Positions 12,601-25,218 of a DNA stretch of 64,000 nt are shown here, one piece after another. The DNA is taken from positions 5,441,629-5,505,628 of the forward strand of contig NC_072457.1 in the NCBI RefSeq assembly GCF_027596085.1, given 5' to 3'. Both the position numbers and the translations under genes were made by a program. Position 1 is the stretch's first letter, and each line of letters starts with the position of its first letter. Under the pieces are notes generated by a model. The model worked only from the letters and a program-made list of their open reading frames with translations. It was not told the origin of the DNA and made no database searches. This DNA is from Anoplopoma fimbria. Its lineage: Eukaryota; Chordata; Actinopteri; Perciformes; Anoplopomatidae.

Positions 12601-13381
12601 CAGATTTACTATTTAGTAATCCAACATTTAACCTCCATAACGTCTTTTTCTCGTGTGGTTTTAGTTTGACTTTAAGATAAACTGCACAGTGGTCCGACAC
12701 GTCTGCTGCTTCGATTTTACACTCCATAACTCTGTATATGTCCTTTTTATTCATAAAAAAATAGTCAATTCTGGCATAACTTTTATTAGGTGCTGAGTAG
12801 TGTGTATAGTCCCTTTTAGAGGGATGAAACTCCCTCCAAATATCAACTATCCCAAATTCTTTAAATAAGGTCTTGATCATTTTTGTGACATGGTTGGTAT
12901 TTTTCCTATTGTTTGTTGTGTCTAGACTACTATTCATGACAATATTAAAGTCACCTCCACATATTAGTACTCCCTCCATTTCAAGGATAATATTGTCCAG
13001 TAGAGTTTTAAAGAAGGGCTTTTCACTGTTGGGTGGGGCATAAACATTGACCAATGTTACTTCTTCGTTTTCCAGTTTTCCTTTCACAATAATATATCTA
13101 CCTTCTTTATCACTGATTTCTTTAATACATTCGAATTTCACCGAGTTAGAGAGTAGTATAGCCACACCTCTTCTACAACCCTGGTGGAATGAACTATAAA
13201 ATGTATTTGCATAGCCAAACTTCTTAAGCTTCTCATGTTCCTGCCTAGACAAATGTGTCTCCTGTAGATATATAATCTGTACCTTGTCTTTCCTTAATTT
13301 TGTCATTATTTTCCGTCGTTTAACAGGGTTGTTTAAACCGTTCACATTCAACGACAGTATCTGAATATTATTCTCTATCAT
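9610..13381 (-). pseudogene. LINE ORF2: endonuclease and reverse transcriptase, one frameshift
   Basis: The first part (13381-12296, 361 aa) is an APE-like endonuclease with QETHL, GGDFN, ARIDYFF and SDHCAV motifs. The second part (ending at 9610, about 890 aa) is the reverse transcriptase, with [40 protein letters not shown] and the catalytic FADD. It ends in a Cys/His region (CWRKCG...DHSHVFWLC) typical of L1 ORF2. The two parts lie in different frames; the break falls in a ten-A run (12309-12318), where one A too many accounts for it. No other stop was noticed. Confidence 0.92.
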
Positions 13382-13754
13382 TTGTGTTTATGAAGCCGAG
13401 TTGCAATCCGTACCCAAACAAGAAAAAGGAACATGAACCATGGAAAAACAACCGAACACAGAACAGTGTGACTTCAGAGAGAAAGGATGCTACTTGCCAT
13501 TCCTTATGTTCCCTGTTGGTGGGAGGAGGGTAAAGTGCCTCTTTGCTGAAGGGGCCCTCCCTAGTAGTGAGAAAATACCTACAAACTGGTATTCCACCTA
13601 TACTAGAAATGTCCAACATTTAGCGCATCCATAAAGTGCTCCCTCCATCGGTTTCCTAAAGATAATCAAATGAGTCATAAGTCTTTCAAATATGTTGGCC
13701 GGGATTTGTATAATTTCACATGACACGTCTGGAACCGGATCCCCTTCTCTTTAA

Positions 13755-14058
13755 TAACCTGTGCAATACACTACACTGTGCAATAATAGTTAAGAAAGTT
13801 AAAAATAGTTGTTGTTTTTTTCTCTGTCTGTAAATATAATATTTCAGTTATTGTTGTTTTTTTGTTTTTTTCTACTGTTTTTTATTGCTTATTTATAATA
13901 CTTGTTTTATTTTATTTTTATTCTTAGCTTGTCTTCTTCTACTATGTCTCTTGTGTGCACTTTACTCTACGCTGTTGTAAGTCTGCAAATTTCCCCGCTG
14001 CGGGACTAATAAAGGATTATCTTATCTTATCTTATCTTATCTTATCTTATCTTATCTT
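13755..14058 (+). mobile_element. Nested retroelement tail with (CTTAT)n end
   Basis: About 300 bp inserted into LINE ORF1 in the opposite orientation. It runs from 'aacctgtgcaatacac' to 'gggactaataaaggatt' and a pentanucleotide tail of repeated CTTAT. ORF1 reads through cleanly if the segment is skipped, and both borders carry TTAA. The 3' end matches a tail I know to be common in fish genomes; whether the parent is a SINE or a truncated LINE is open. Confidence 0.8.
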
Positions 14059-14480
14059 AAGCACCGCTTTGATCGGCCCGTACGCCTTGCGTCTTTCCAT
14101 TATGTCAGCTGCATAGTCGTTGTCAAAAAACAATCGCTTGCCCTCTAGTTCAATCTTCTGCTGCCAGGCTTTCTTAAGTACCAGCTCTTTAACATTAAAC
14201 TGTAGAAAGTTAACGATGATTGATCTCGGAGTTGAGGTCGCAGCTGGCTTCGGGATCAGGGCTCTGTGCGCTCGCTGGATTTGGAGTTCAACGCCGTCGG
14301 GAAGCGTAAGATGGCTTTTAAACAACTCAGTTACAAATTCCGTAACTGATCTTCCTTCTTTATCTTCCGGGACTCCATAGATGCGGAGATTATTTCTCCT
14401 AGAACGACTCTCCAGGTCGACAAGTTTGTCTCGCATGCCCGAGTTCTGTTTCACTACCGTCAGCAGCGTGTCTTTCATCT

Positions 14481-14704
14481 CCAGGTACTGATTCCAGGTA
14501 CTGATTCCAGGTACGCTGATTCCAGGTACTGATTCCAGGTACTGATTCCAGGTACGCTGATTCCAGGTACTGATTCCAGGTACAGCTGATTCCAGGTGGG
14601 CGAAAACAGCTGATTCCAGGTACTGATTCCAGGTACTGATTCCAGGTACGCTGATTCCAGGTACGCTGATTCCAGGTACTGATTCCAGGTACTGATTCCA
14701 GGTC
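14481..14704. repeat. Minisatellite inside LINE ORF1
   Basis: Repeats of ggtactgattcca alternate with a three-base-longer form containing 'cgc'. On the minus strand they encode peptides such as YLESVPG and TWNQ. The array interrupts ORF1 between ...IADLE and MKDTLL..., in the coiled-coil part. Confidence 0.88.
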
Positions 14705-15170
14705 AGCTATACGGGTTTGTGCCTCGGCGATGCTCGCGTGTTGACTCTGCAGCTCACGTAGAACTTCGACTTTAAACTCAGTCATAGTTTTCTTGACATC
14801 GCTTCTAAATTCACTAAGATCCCGTTTCATGTCTTGTTTGAAGCCCCCTAGCTCCTTAGAGAGTCGTGTGAGGCCTTCTAGCAGTGCATGCTGGCTAGCT
14901 AGCTAGCTACGTTAGCTTCATCACCTGCCGTTGATTCTACGTCGTCTCCGCCGCCATGTTCTTGATTAGTAGCCTCGGCAACAGTCGGGTTTTCTTGTGT
15001 TTTGTTCATTTTCTTGTTAGACTTACACCTCCTGTGCAATTTCCCTCCTCTCATATTCAACTTAGTCTAATTTTGTGTTGATTTACATTGATAGGAGGTA
15101 CTTTTTAAAAACCGACTCTGAGGAGCTCACCACTACACGTCCATCTTGTTGTAGCGCCACCGGAAGTCCC

Positions 15171-15185
15171 CCATATTATGTTTTT
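15171..15185. repeat. Right copy of LINE target-site duplication
   Basis: Exact match to 9428-9442; it marks the 5' side of the minus-strand LINE. Confidence 0.9.
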
Positions 15186-17610
15186 ATTAAGATTAAACTC
15201 CACTCTCTGTATCCAAACTGTTTCAAGTCTGAATAAACAAAGCGACATCAAGGCCCGGAAACCACAGGATACAAACGATCCCTGATGAAATGTTGGTTTT
15301 ATAACACAGTGGAGTCCGTCATGCATCGCTGCATCATCACCTCTAACAAACTGTAACAGTGAAAAACACGGAGCATGCATTGAAAACACTCACGTTTGAC
15401 CTTCCACATGTCGGCAGCCTGTCGGCCGTCAGCACAACAAAAGGTCTAAGAATAGTTGTGTTGGTCCTGAGCAGCTCATCCTCCAGGAGTCCAGTTACAG
15501 AACAAACAACAGCAGCTTTTTATAAACGCATAGCTCTGCTGCTGCGAGTATGACAAGAGTATGACATGTTTTCACCCCACGCCTCCCTAATGCTGCAGTC
15601 ACACCTGATTCTATTTCTAGTTTATTTTTTCTGCTTTTCTGGACTGGAGAAGAAATTCAAAATCTTAAGTTCTAACAGTTTTCTCCCTTGTCATGCAGCA
15701 CCAGAAGGACATCGACTGAATGGACGTTGAATCATTTAATTCTTCAAATGTAAAACATATATGAGGGGTCTGATTTATATCACTGTTAAAATTGTTATTA
15801 TTGTTGGAAAGAATCAAGATAACAGCTGATTCATAACTTTTCAACAATACATGTCAGATCCACCATCAGACACCTTTCTGTCATTAAAATGGGGGGAATG
15901 CATGACTCAAATTTCATAACTTTTCAGTATTTATCTGAGTGGAGTTGAGATAGAGAGTGGGCTTCTTTTTTTACCTTTCTCTACAAGAGATACCCAACAC
16001 ATTCTCTTGTAGAGAAAAATCAGAATGATCACATTGTCATTTGATACATTATTATAAAAATACAAATTATAGCCACTTTAACTAACAAAAGTAATTTTAA
16101 TTAACGTTACAGGCAATATGTCTTTTTGCTCGTTTGGTTTAATTAACTAGTTCTGACATGTAATATTGGCTCTTAAAATCATGTATTATATTATTTATGT
16201 TTGAATCTTCTGACTGACAGACTTTGTTCACCGTAAAGGAAATTAACTTCTAATATTTTTATTGTCTATAATGGTATTTTTGTTTATTTAATTTTACTAA
16301 ATGGGACACATTTTGTTTTTACCAAATAATGGGTTGCATGAATGGGCAAGACTTGAAACACTGAATTAGTTCAATTAGACAGTTAGAGGCTGTGGAGTAA
16401 AAAAAAATAAAAAAAATAAAAAAAAAAAAAAAAAAGACAAGAATGCTTCGAAAGTTTAAAGTCAGAGATGTTAGTGAAAAAGATGAAAGGACCAAAACTT
16501 TATTCAACAGAAGACTTCATTTCTTCCTACTCAGTCATTTGATAAAACCTTGAGTCGTCTCTTTCACAGAAAGATGGAGTACCTCGTTCTCTTTGTTACT
16601 GACACAACTTTCCCCCCTTCCTCCATCTCGATACCTTTACCTGAAGAATGTGTCCATGTTTGTTTTTGCGTCAAGCCTGAGCTTCAGTCATACTGTGAAA
16701 TTAATCTAAAATCAGTCAATATTCTCATCCTATAGAGAGTTAAACTTATGCTGTCTGTCCAAACGTCAACTCACAGAACTTTATTTTAAATTCTAGTGGA
16801 GATGCAGTAACACGCAGCCAATCAGAAACAAGGATCTTCACATTTCATCTCCTGTTCAGCCCGATTAAATGACTTCTGTCCACTGAACACACACTTTTTG
16901 GGGTATTTTTGAGCAGACGGTTGCTGTAAAATCAAGACACCCAGAAGAATAAACAAACAGTAAAACTTGTCTGCAGTAGCTGCCACAGAGAAATAACTTA
17001 TTGTATTTGTAGACAAACAGCAGCCGGTTTATCTTGTGATCACAACTTCATCATCTTCTTTGCTGCAATTAAGTTTTCCTTTACCCGAAGATAAAGACTT
17101 CATTATTAACTTGAGATAATACAGAGTGCTGATAAGAATGATTAAGATCCATACTTAACTGTTTAATATCTGCAATATCTGTAATTAGATCCTGATCTCA
17201 GGATAACAGACTTAAATAACTTGATTTAATCACCAAGTGTCAGATAATTAAGTTGTGACTTCAAGACCAGTGGCATTAAATAATTATGAGTGATCGCAGT
17301 CGGACCTCCATTAAAGAATCCCTGAGATGATCCTTAAGCTTAAAGGAAAAACCTTATCAATATGAACATTTGTCAGAAAGAAAGGGAATATTTCCCCAAA
17401 TATCAAACTATACCTTTAAAGTCAGCTTGTTTTACATGATTAAACTTCTAAAAAAATATTCTGATGGCATGTTTCCTAGAAAAATAATAAAATGATGGTG
17501 AAAGTTGTATCAGTCTGTGTTGCGTTGGTGTCCTACCTGAACCACCAGATTGCGCCAACGTAACAATAAGAAATTAATCCTAAAAACCCAGTAACGTAGA
17601 GAACAGAAGC
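15186..17610. other. Intergenic sequence, no gene seen
   Basis: This lies between the LINE and the 3' end of traf5. It should hold the traf5 3' flank and possibly 5' exons or the promoter of the creatine kinase-like gene, but I found no convincing exon. An A-rich run lies at 16400-16436. Confidence 0.5.
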
Positions 17611-20600
17611 CTACAGCGGGTCTAAACCCGTCATGTCCACCTTCACTTTGACAAACAGCGTGTCGTCTTTGACGTACGCAGCGTTTTGAGGAGTCTCCAG
17701 CTTGTTGAGGGGAAGGAAGGAAGAAAATCCAACAGCGACGTTGCTGGTCGACTCGGCGGCGGGTCGCTGGAAGCTCTTGGACATCGGGTCAGGTCTGAAG
17801 CTGAGGCTGCGGTGGTTGGCGGCGCCGCTTTGATCCAGAACAGACAGCGACACGGTCTGTCTGAAAGGCCACGGCAGCAGAGCGTCGAAGTCTCCCGGCA
17901 TCAGGACCACGTAGAGGGACAGGTGAGACCCCCGTCCATCCCCGTCACCGTTAAGATACACCTTGGAGGCCATTTTGTAGCCGCAGGTCCCGGTGTGGAA
18001 CGGCACGCTGGTCAGGCACGGCGGCTGGCCTCTGACCTCGGCCTCCCTCCTTCTCCTGAAGTCCTCGATCTTCCAGATCAGCTTGCCGTCGTAGGACGTC
18101 GCCTCCAGCTCCTGCAGGTGCTGCTTGTTTCTGCTGAGCTGAGCGGTGTGGAGGTCCAGGAGACCCGAGTGATGCTTCAGGTTCTCCTCCAAGGTTCCTG
18201 GAAGAAGAACGTAGCAACAGCGTTTACGTTCCGACCCTGGTAGAACACTGGACCGTAAACTGCATCTGCAACAGGAACCATCTGATTCTGGGGTGAGCAG
18301 GGACATAACAATCCACCGTTTTCACTGAACTGCACCTTTAAAAACAGGTTTTCTTACCCAGGTGTTCTCTGAGGACCTCGGCTGCCGACACCTCCTGGAT
18401 CACAGCATCCAGAGACTTCCTGAGCTCCTCCAGCTCCCCCAGACCCGGGCCGAGTCCCAGAGACACTTGCTGGACGTCCAGCTGGACGGTGGACAGGACG
18501 TCCTCCTGCCTGCTCAGCTTCCTCTGACCAGACAAACAGACAGGTGACGTGGTTTAATTATGCTGCTCGGACACTAACGACTGCAGGATCCTCCAGTAAA
18601 TCCTGATCTTCTTTGTCATGATTTGCAGAAAACTCCAGAACGTTTGACATGTTATAGACTTTAACATGATGTTGTGTTGATCTGAGTTGGATCAATATCT
18701 TCTCGTCATTGTGGTCAACAAGAGGTTTCTTTTATTTTTTAATGAACTTCTCTGAAATTAAAAGAGTTCCTCACTGACTTATCACTACACTTTTAGAAGA
18801 TTGTCAGACTCATGAAAAAAGATGAAAATTGATGCAGAAGAAACTTTTTTAGTCCTTTTCCCTTTCTTAAACCCCTGACGGCTTCATTACCCACAATGCA
18901 ACTCCTTCTCTGACAGCTAAGGGGTGAGATTGTGGTGCGTTAAATGAAATGTGAAATGACTTGACGGGCTTTTAAAGTCAGAAAGTATTAAGAGACATGT
19001 TGTTAGTTTGGGTCCAAACACAATGACATTTGTTGACAGTAAGAAAAATACTGAATAACAGCAGACTGATGCTTCAAGTCAAAGCTTTTGAAGCTTTAGA
19101 GTGTCATAGTTTCATGAGCACAGATAAATGTAATACTCATAACTCTGGATGATGAGGACATGGAGCTACAGATGAAAACGATGGTGTAACGACAGGATGT
19201 AAGAATCAAACTGTGTGTTAACCTGAGCTGCAGAGACGATTTGTTCTCGGCTGTTGTTCTGCTGCAGCAACGGCCTGATTTTCTTCTGCAGACCGACGAG
19301 CAGCAAACTGTCCGTCTCCACCTCCTGCTGCATCAGCAGCGCCTCCTCCTGGAGAACCTCCACCTGACCGAGGAGACACAAAATATATCTCCAGCTGTAA
19401 TGTGTTTGTTTCGTAGAGTTACAATACTTTTTAAGTTCACATTTATGAAATAAGAAGGTGTTGTAAAGGATGGATGGATGACATTTCTTCCGAAAATCTC
19501 ATCATGAGCATGACGTAAAACTGGATCAAACCATTTTAAAAAAATCTGATTCTGTAGATGGTGTCGTCCATGGATGGATTTTAATGACCTCGTATTGGAT
19601 ACAAACTCTCCATAGACTCCTACCTACACAGGGCTTGTGCCTTACCCACGCAATTGTTTGTTGTACAATAGCACAAGACAGCCCATAAACACACAGCAGC
19701 ATGGTTTTTACTGAATTAATTAATTGATATATGTTATTTTTACTGCCATTTGCAGCCTGTTGTTCTAGACATGCCATTTACAGCAGGGCACATCTTTAGG
19801 CGTGTACACACACCTTCATTTAAATAAAACCAACGACAAGAAACTGTGAAGAAAACATAAATAAAGTTCAGAGCCACATCTACAAACGGAGACACACTGA
19901 AAAATATCCTCCTACTTGAACCACTGGCCATTTAACAAACAAAATCAAACAATTTCATAACCATACTACATTTTCAAAATGCATTTGCTCCTATTTTAGA
20001 AAAACAAATATACTCAACGTTAAATAAATGGCCCCCCTTTGGCTCAAGGCCCTGGGAACGCACTTATCGCCCATGTGATAACCAGTCAATGGTGTCAGCT
20101 ATAACGATCTCTCTTTACACACTTCCACTTCTTTTTTCATTTTGGGAAGTACAAGAATGTTTCATAATATGACAAGAAATAATGTGATATGTTGTTTTAA
20201 CAAGAAACACACTGAAGGATTTTGTTTTTCTATAACATGAAAAGATATAATGTTGTTACATGCTTCCGTAGATTAGTGCAGCTTTAAAATATGAATAAGT
20301 TAAAGACCAAAACTCACAAAGCTGACTGTTATACATTTTTTTTTGTCTTTGTGTTATATTTGATATATTTCCTCTCAACAAAGCCAATATTTGGGGTATT
20401 TTCCATCCATATTCCAGATGGAGATTTCAGTCACGAGGTGAAATGATGAGCTCCTCTGTGAACCTTCACATCCTGTAACAACAGTTATAATGAAACACAC
20501 TAATCAAAACCAGGTACAGGTTTTTAGGTGCGTTTGTTAGTCGCACCTGTTGCTCCAGGTGGCTGTTGCTCCTCAGGACCAGCAGCATGTGATGATTGAC

Positions 20601-23600
20601 GGCAGCGTCCTCATGCAGCTTCACTCTCCCTCTCTTATCCTGCAGGAAACAACAGGTTCATCGTCAGGTTCTCTGTCTGACGTCACACTGAGGCGTCTTC
20701 AGGTAAAACTCACCTGCACGGAGCAGCCGAACCTCTTGTAAGAACAGTCGACCTGAAGCTCTGGACACGACTCCCTGTGTTCTGTCAGCTGGAGGACGAC
20801 AGAGAGACGTTCACACAGACGGTAACGGGTTCATGTTATCAGACGGCTTTGTGGAATACTTGATTCTGATTGGTCAGCGCCGTGTTTCTAAAGTCTTTAT
20901 ATGTGAATTATGAGTTTGTGACAAAACTGCTGATTATATTTTTACATTAGTGGGCTCATGATTTTTTTTTGTATATAGAGATGACTTATCACACTATTCA
21001 GCTGGTCTGCAGGTGGCGTTAATGCCTCAACAAATGCTTAAATTTGCCAACAAAGGCAGTGAATAAGAAGAATGTCAGATAGCTACAGGTGAAAGCAAAC
21101 AATGCTGGCTCAAAAAATGTTCAAACACTTTACTTTGCAAATGTTTCATAAAGAATGATATCAATTTTAAGAGCTCAAGACTCCCACGGTGAAAAACTTT
21201 CTTTACAGGAAACTTCAGAGAAGCACTTTAATGTTAGATTAAAGTGTTAAAGGGTTACAGCTCCTGAATGCAGCATTTAATAACGTCCTTTTTTGTGTGT
21301 GTGTGTTTGCAGTGTCTGTTTTGGTGTAAGTAGGTTTCTGGCACAAGGTCCATCTGTGTCCTGGAAACTTTCATGTGTGTGTAAACCTGGCATTATGAAT
21401 CCTTTGTACTCTTCTGTAGGATTCAATAGCGTGAAGTCAAAGCTGGACTTGAGTCGGACCTGTCTGACAATAAAGTAGTTCTTTATACTACCAAGTGTTG
21501 GTGGAGTTTTGACCTCCTCATCCTCGACTGAAATCCATATCTCTGTCTTTAATCACTGACTGTACCTTAATTGTCAGCTGTCAAGTTAATTAGTTATATT
21601 TTTGTGCAGAAATTAGCCGAGAGGTCTGAGTGTGTCTACAGGTTTATGATGTGAATGAGCTCACCTTGTATCTCGGAACCTTCAGGGAGCAGCTGGTTGG
21701 ACAGTCCACCTCCACCTCCGGACAGGAGCTCTGCACATGATCCTACAGAACGATGAGTCACCACAATCAGCATCCGCAATATTTCAGAGCTTTAAGATTC
21801 AAACCTGTGATTGCTCAAGGTGGTAACACTTTTTCACTTTTCAGTTAAAGTTGTGTGACTTTCTCTGCAGCTAAAACATCACTGCGGATTCACATTAAAG
21901 CACAAAATTAACTTATGGTTAGATTTACGGAAGTCCAAACTTGTTTCTTTGCACCAAACAAGCATTCATGTTTGTTTCTCTTTGTACGTTTACACCTCCT
22001 GGACATGACTTCACCTGGATGAGGCTGAGTCTCTGCGGCTGCTGGCAGTGTGGACAGGGCACTGTGCGGTGAGGACAGGCGTCGGTCAGGTGTTCCTGCA
22101 GGTATCTCCTCTGCAGCGCCGCCCTGCAGCCCGGATTGCAGCACTGCAGCTGCTCATACTGACATGACGTCAGGTGCTCCTACAAAAGATTGTAAAAAGA
22201 AGCGTTGTAGAGTTTCATGTGTGATCAAGTAGCAACCTCCGGGTCTCAAAAGTTGGAAGTGTCTTTAACTTGCATTCTCTCTAATGTCCAGCAGGGGGCA
22301 ACTCCTCTGTTTGCAAAAAGAAGTCTTATTTTATAGAAGTCTATAAGAAAACAACTCTACTTCTTATTTATTCCCTCAGTAAACATGAGTTTATGGTCTT
22401 AATCTGTCTTAAAATGTTCATTTTGTAAATTATGGTCCTGTTTAGAGTAAAATACAAGATAAAGCAGAGTATTATTGAGGGCGTGGCTACCTCGTGATTG
22501 ACAGGTTGCTACCACAGAGTTGTGTGATCTGGGAGTTGTGTGTGTGTTTGTCTTTGAACTTTAACATTTTAACATTGTGTTTTCAGTTAAAGAGAGTTAA
22601 TTTGTAACTGTTGGGTTCCTACAAATCTCTTACTAAGCATTTGGTTGTACTTATCTCCACCCTCTTGGGTCAATTCTGGTTGCAAAAATAAAAGTGTATA
22701 AATTCTACCTGCAGGTGGCGTAACGAGACCACAGAGGTGCATGCTGGGGAGTTGGTGCAGTACACTTCTAAACTGGAGATTTCTCGTTTGCAGCAGTTGT
22801 CCTGGAAAACCTGCAGGTAGAAAACTCTTGATTAGTATATTGGACACATTAAAATGTTGACCTGATGATTACAATTCATCCCAAGGGGGAACATGAATGT
22901 CTGAACCTTATTTCATCCCAATCAATCCATTACATGTTGAGATACTTCAGTCTGAATCAAAGACAGCTATACATACATCCACATCCACAGGGACATGCCA
23001 CTATTGTGCCTGAAATAAAATCAAAACCTTTTTCTCTTTAGCTAGTGTGTAACAGTAATCTTCAAATCTTTCTCTAGTGTTTCATACATTGAGGGATATT
23101 TCATGCGGTTTATGAAGCTGTGGGTTTCAATTTTACGTTACATTAATGACCCCACATTATATATTAAAATGACAGTACATTCATTTCTCTCATTAATTTG
23201 ATTAATTACATTAATAAAAACAGGGCAGAAAAAATGAACCGAGTAACGTTTGAATGTGTTTTTTCATTTTGCCAATGAGCTCACTACAAGTGCTATACAC
23301 AGTGAGTGTGAGTGAGTCGTGAATTATTTTGGACGCAGCCAAGTTCAACACATCAACTTAAAAGGAAATGGATGTGTTAATGTTGAGTTCACTACTTGTG
23401 ACTGAAATACACGTGACTGTTCAGCTGACCTCAGCTGGTGTGATCACAGTTCCGTCCACTGGACAAACTGGGCTGGACGGCGATGAACTCTCCCTGAAAC
23501 ACAGAGCAGACACATTTTGATTTTGGTGTGATGTCAACTCAATGAAAACCTTAATGTTTTTTATGTTTATGCTTAACTGAAACTTAAAGTAAAAGGTGAT

Positions 23601-23928
23601 AATTTAACATAAATAATGCAGAACGTTTGTCTTATATGACTGTTGTTGGCTCTTACATTAGTCCCTGGAGGCAGAGGAAGCAGTAGATGTGTCCACAGGA
23701 GTTCTGCTGAGGGTTGAGCACGACTCCTTTGCAGACGGGACAAACAAACTCCTCCCTCAGCGCCAACACAAACTTCAGTGAGTGCTGGATGGAGGCCAGG
23801 TCCGACTCCCAGGAGCTCATCCTGGACTCCCCTGATCCCTGCCTCGACCCCTCAGACCTCGTTGTGAAGTCATCAGACGGCAGGCTGGACTCCTGGCGCC
23901 CCCCCGGCTTTGAGTCTGGCGTCGCCAT
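17611..23928 (-). CDS. traf5: TNF receptor-associated factor 5
   Basis: Ten coding exons: 23928-23657, 23493-23430, 22810-22709, 22179-22015, 21742-21665, 20788-20714, 20639-20547, 19363-19223, 18523-18358 and 18197-17611, giving 580 aa (human TRAF5 is 557). Order of domains: a Ser-rich N-terminus; a RING finger at about 63-104 (CPVC, CGH, CFLC and CPVD, where Asp is the last ligand); TRAF zinc fingers at about 113-260; a coiled coil at about 260-418; and the TRAF-C/MATH domain from about 421 (SYDGKLIWKI, YLNGDGDGRGSHLSLY, KDDTLFVKV). TRAF5 is a cytoplasmic adaptor and E3-type protein that couples TNF-family receptors to NF-kB and JNK. GC.V.DKR...HE after the last finger and the ending VDMTGLDPL fit TRAF5 better than TRAF2 or TRAF3, and the rcor3-kcnh1 neighbourhood agrees. 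Confidence 0.93.
22229..22513 (+). repeat. Interspersed repeat, copy 2, with short terminal inverted repeats
   Basis: It begins gtagcaacct and ends aggttgctac, giving a 10-bp terminal inverted repeat, and lies in traf5 intron 3. It is related in opposite orientation to 7405-7700. Probably a non-autonomous DNA transposon. Confidence 0.75.
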
Positions 23929-23947
23929 GAGTCTGCAGGAGGCCAGA
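23929..23947 (-). other. traf5: Likely 5' UTR part of traf5 exon with start codon
   Basis: On the minus strand a plausible acceptor (CTCTGTTCAG|TCTGG) lies 19 bases before the ATG. The start-codon exon therefore probably begins at 23947 and an untranslated exon lies upstream. Confidence 0.5.
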
Positions 23948-24180
23948 CTGAACAGAGCACACAGGTGACGTTAAAGACTCCAAATGATATGTTTTTAAGT
24001 TAGATGTTTGTTTGAATGATAGTCTTCCAATTGACCAAAAAAACACAGTGGTTTGTTTGATTGACTTTCCAGATGTTTGGGTTTCAGTGAGTTTTAAAAA
24101 ACCTAAAAGGAAGTTGAGACTGAGAGGCAGAAATAAGAAGGTTGTGTTTCAATTAATGTCACATAATTTATAACACAACT

Positions 24181-24410
24181 TTAAAGGGACGGCTCGCAAA
24201 ATTAAAAAAATACATATTTCTCCTGCTACCTGTAGTGTATTTGGATATTTGGGTTGAACTCTTCCTTTAAGTTGGCTTTGAAATGATGTAATAATAGGTT
24301 GAACACTGTGTATAGCCTCTTTAATTCTGAAATCAAAAATATAATTTTGATTTTGATCGTGAACTATCCCTATAAAATCAAAGAAAGTTTGGGATGAACT
24401 GTCCCTTTAA
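24181..24410. repeat. MITE-like element
   Basis: The ends are inverted copies of ttaaagggac with partial continuation (left ttaaagggacggctc, right gaactgtccctttaa). About 230 bp, no coding capacity. It lies upstream of the traf5 coding region. Confidence 0.65.
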
Positions 24411-25218
24411 GAGCAAAGTGGGGCCTCAATAGCTTCCAGGCCACCTGAGACAGGATGTGGACAGGTGAGCAGTGTAGCACATACCTACCATGAGAGCTTT
24501 AAATAAGGTGCAGCGTCTTAACGTAAGCTCTCTCACTATGACTTCAGATCTCTTCTTTCCACATTGCATGCTTTGAATTTGTGAAACTTGCAGCAGCACG
24601 CGCTCTTAGGGTTTAGTCACCACCACAGTTTCCTTCTCAGGCTACACAGTCTACAGTACTTCCTTCCTCTGATTAGTGAAAGTTGTACCTGCAGCCTGCG
24701 AGGAAGATATGCAGGCACTATTTAGGGCAGCAAAAAGAAAAAATATAAACGCAAAACTGCATGTTTTAGGGTACAAATAAATTGATTTAATCTGTTTTAA
24801 ATGATCATTTAGGCTAAAATCCTGACATACAAATATATTAGAATGAACCATCAATTACAGATAAAGCATATATAGCCCATTTTTTTTAATCATAAAGCCA
24901 CTTTCAGATCTCTATCTGGAAACATGTAGCAGTTGGGGCTGTATTCATACACCTGTCCATCTCTATATTGTTATTTAACATATGTGGAAATAGTCTCAGA
25001 ACTCAAGTGTCCACCATCAAGTGTGGGGGGGAAAAAGTCAGATCATTTACTGAAGTAGAAGTAGAATTACATTTAAAAAGAAGTCTTATATTAAAAATAT
25101 TATTCCAGTAGAAGTATCCAAGTTGTTATCATCATCAATAGTGCGACATAAATCAATATATCCAGTAAAACATAATGGAGGTGAGGGTTTCAGCGTGTTT
25201 GAATGAGTTCAGACTGAA

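Larger units (their letters stand above)
13678..15009 (-). pseudogene. LINE ORF1, disrupted
   Basis: The ATG at 15007-15009 opens an L1 ORF1-type nucleic-acid-binding protein with the signature SRRNNLRIYGVPED and a downstream QRAHRALIPKP region. Three lesions are visible. A TAGC expansion (14893-14908) brings in a stop. A minisatellite (14481-14704) interrupts the coiled coil. A retroelement tail (about 13755-14058) splits the C-terminal part, which resumes in frame as KEKGIRFQT near 13750. Confidence 0.88.
9443..15170 (-). mobile_element. L1-type non-LTR retrotransposon, near full length
   Basis: A 5.7-kb element on the minus strand is flanked by a 15-bp target-site duplication. Its 5' end (CTTCCGGTGGCGC..., near 15165) resembles 5' UTR starts of fish L1 elements. 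ORF1 (from 15009), a spacer and ORF2 (from 13381) follow, then a 3' UTR with AATAAA near 9461 and a short A-run next to the duplication. Such elements move by target-primed reverse transcription. This copy is damaged: ORF1 carries a TAGC expansion, a minisatellite and a nested insertion, and ORF2 has one frameshift. It lies upstream of, and in the same orientation as, the creatine kinase-like gene. Confidence 0.93.

Noticed and set aside
17686..18243. 185-residue open frame on the + strand
   Set aside because: It is the antisense shadow of the traf5 MATH-domain exon; the minus strand carries clear conserved motifs.
18890..18915. acccacaatgca string resembling a ZNF143 half site
   Set aside because: Only part of the motif is present and similar strings recur in the window (for example near 63600), so there is no support for a site.
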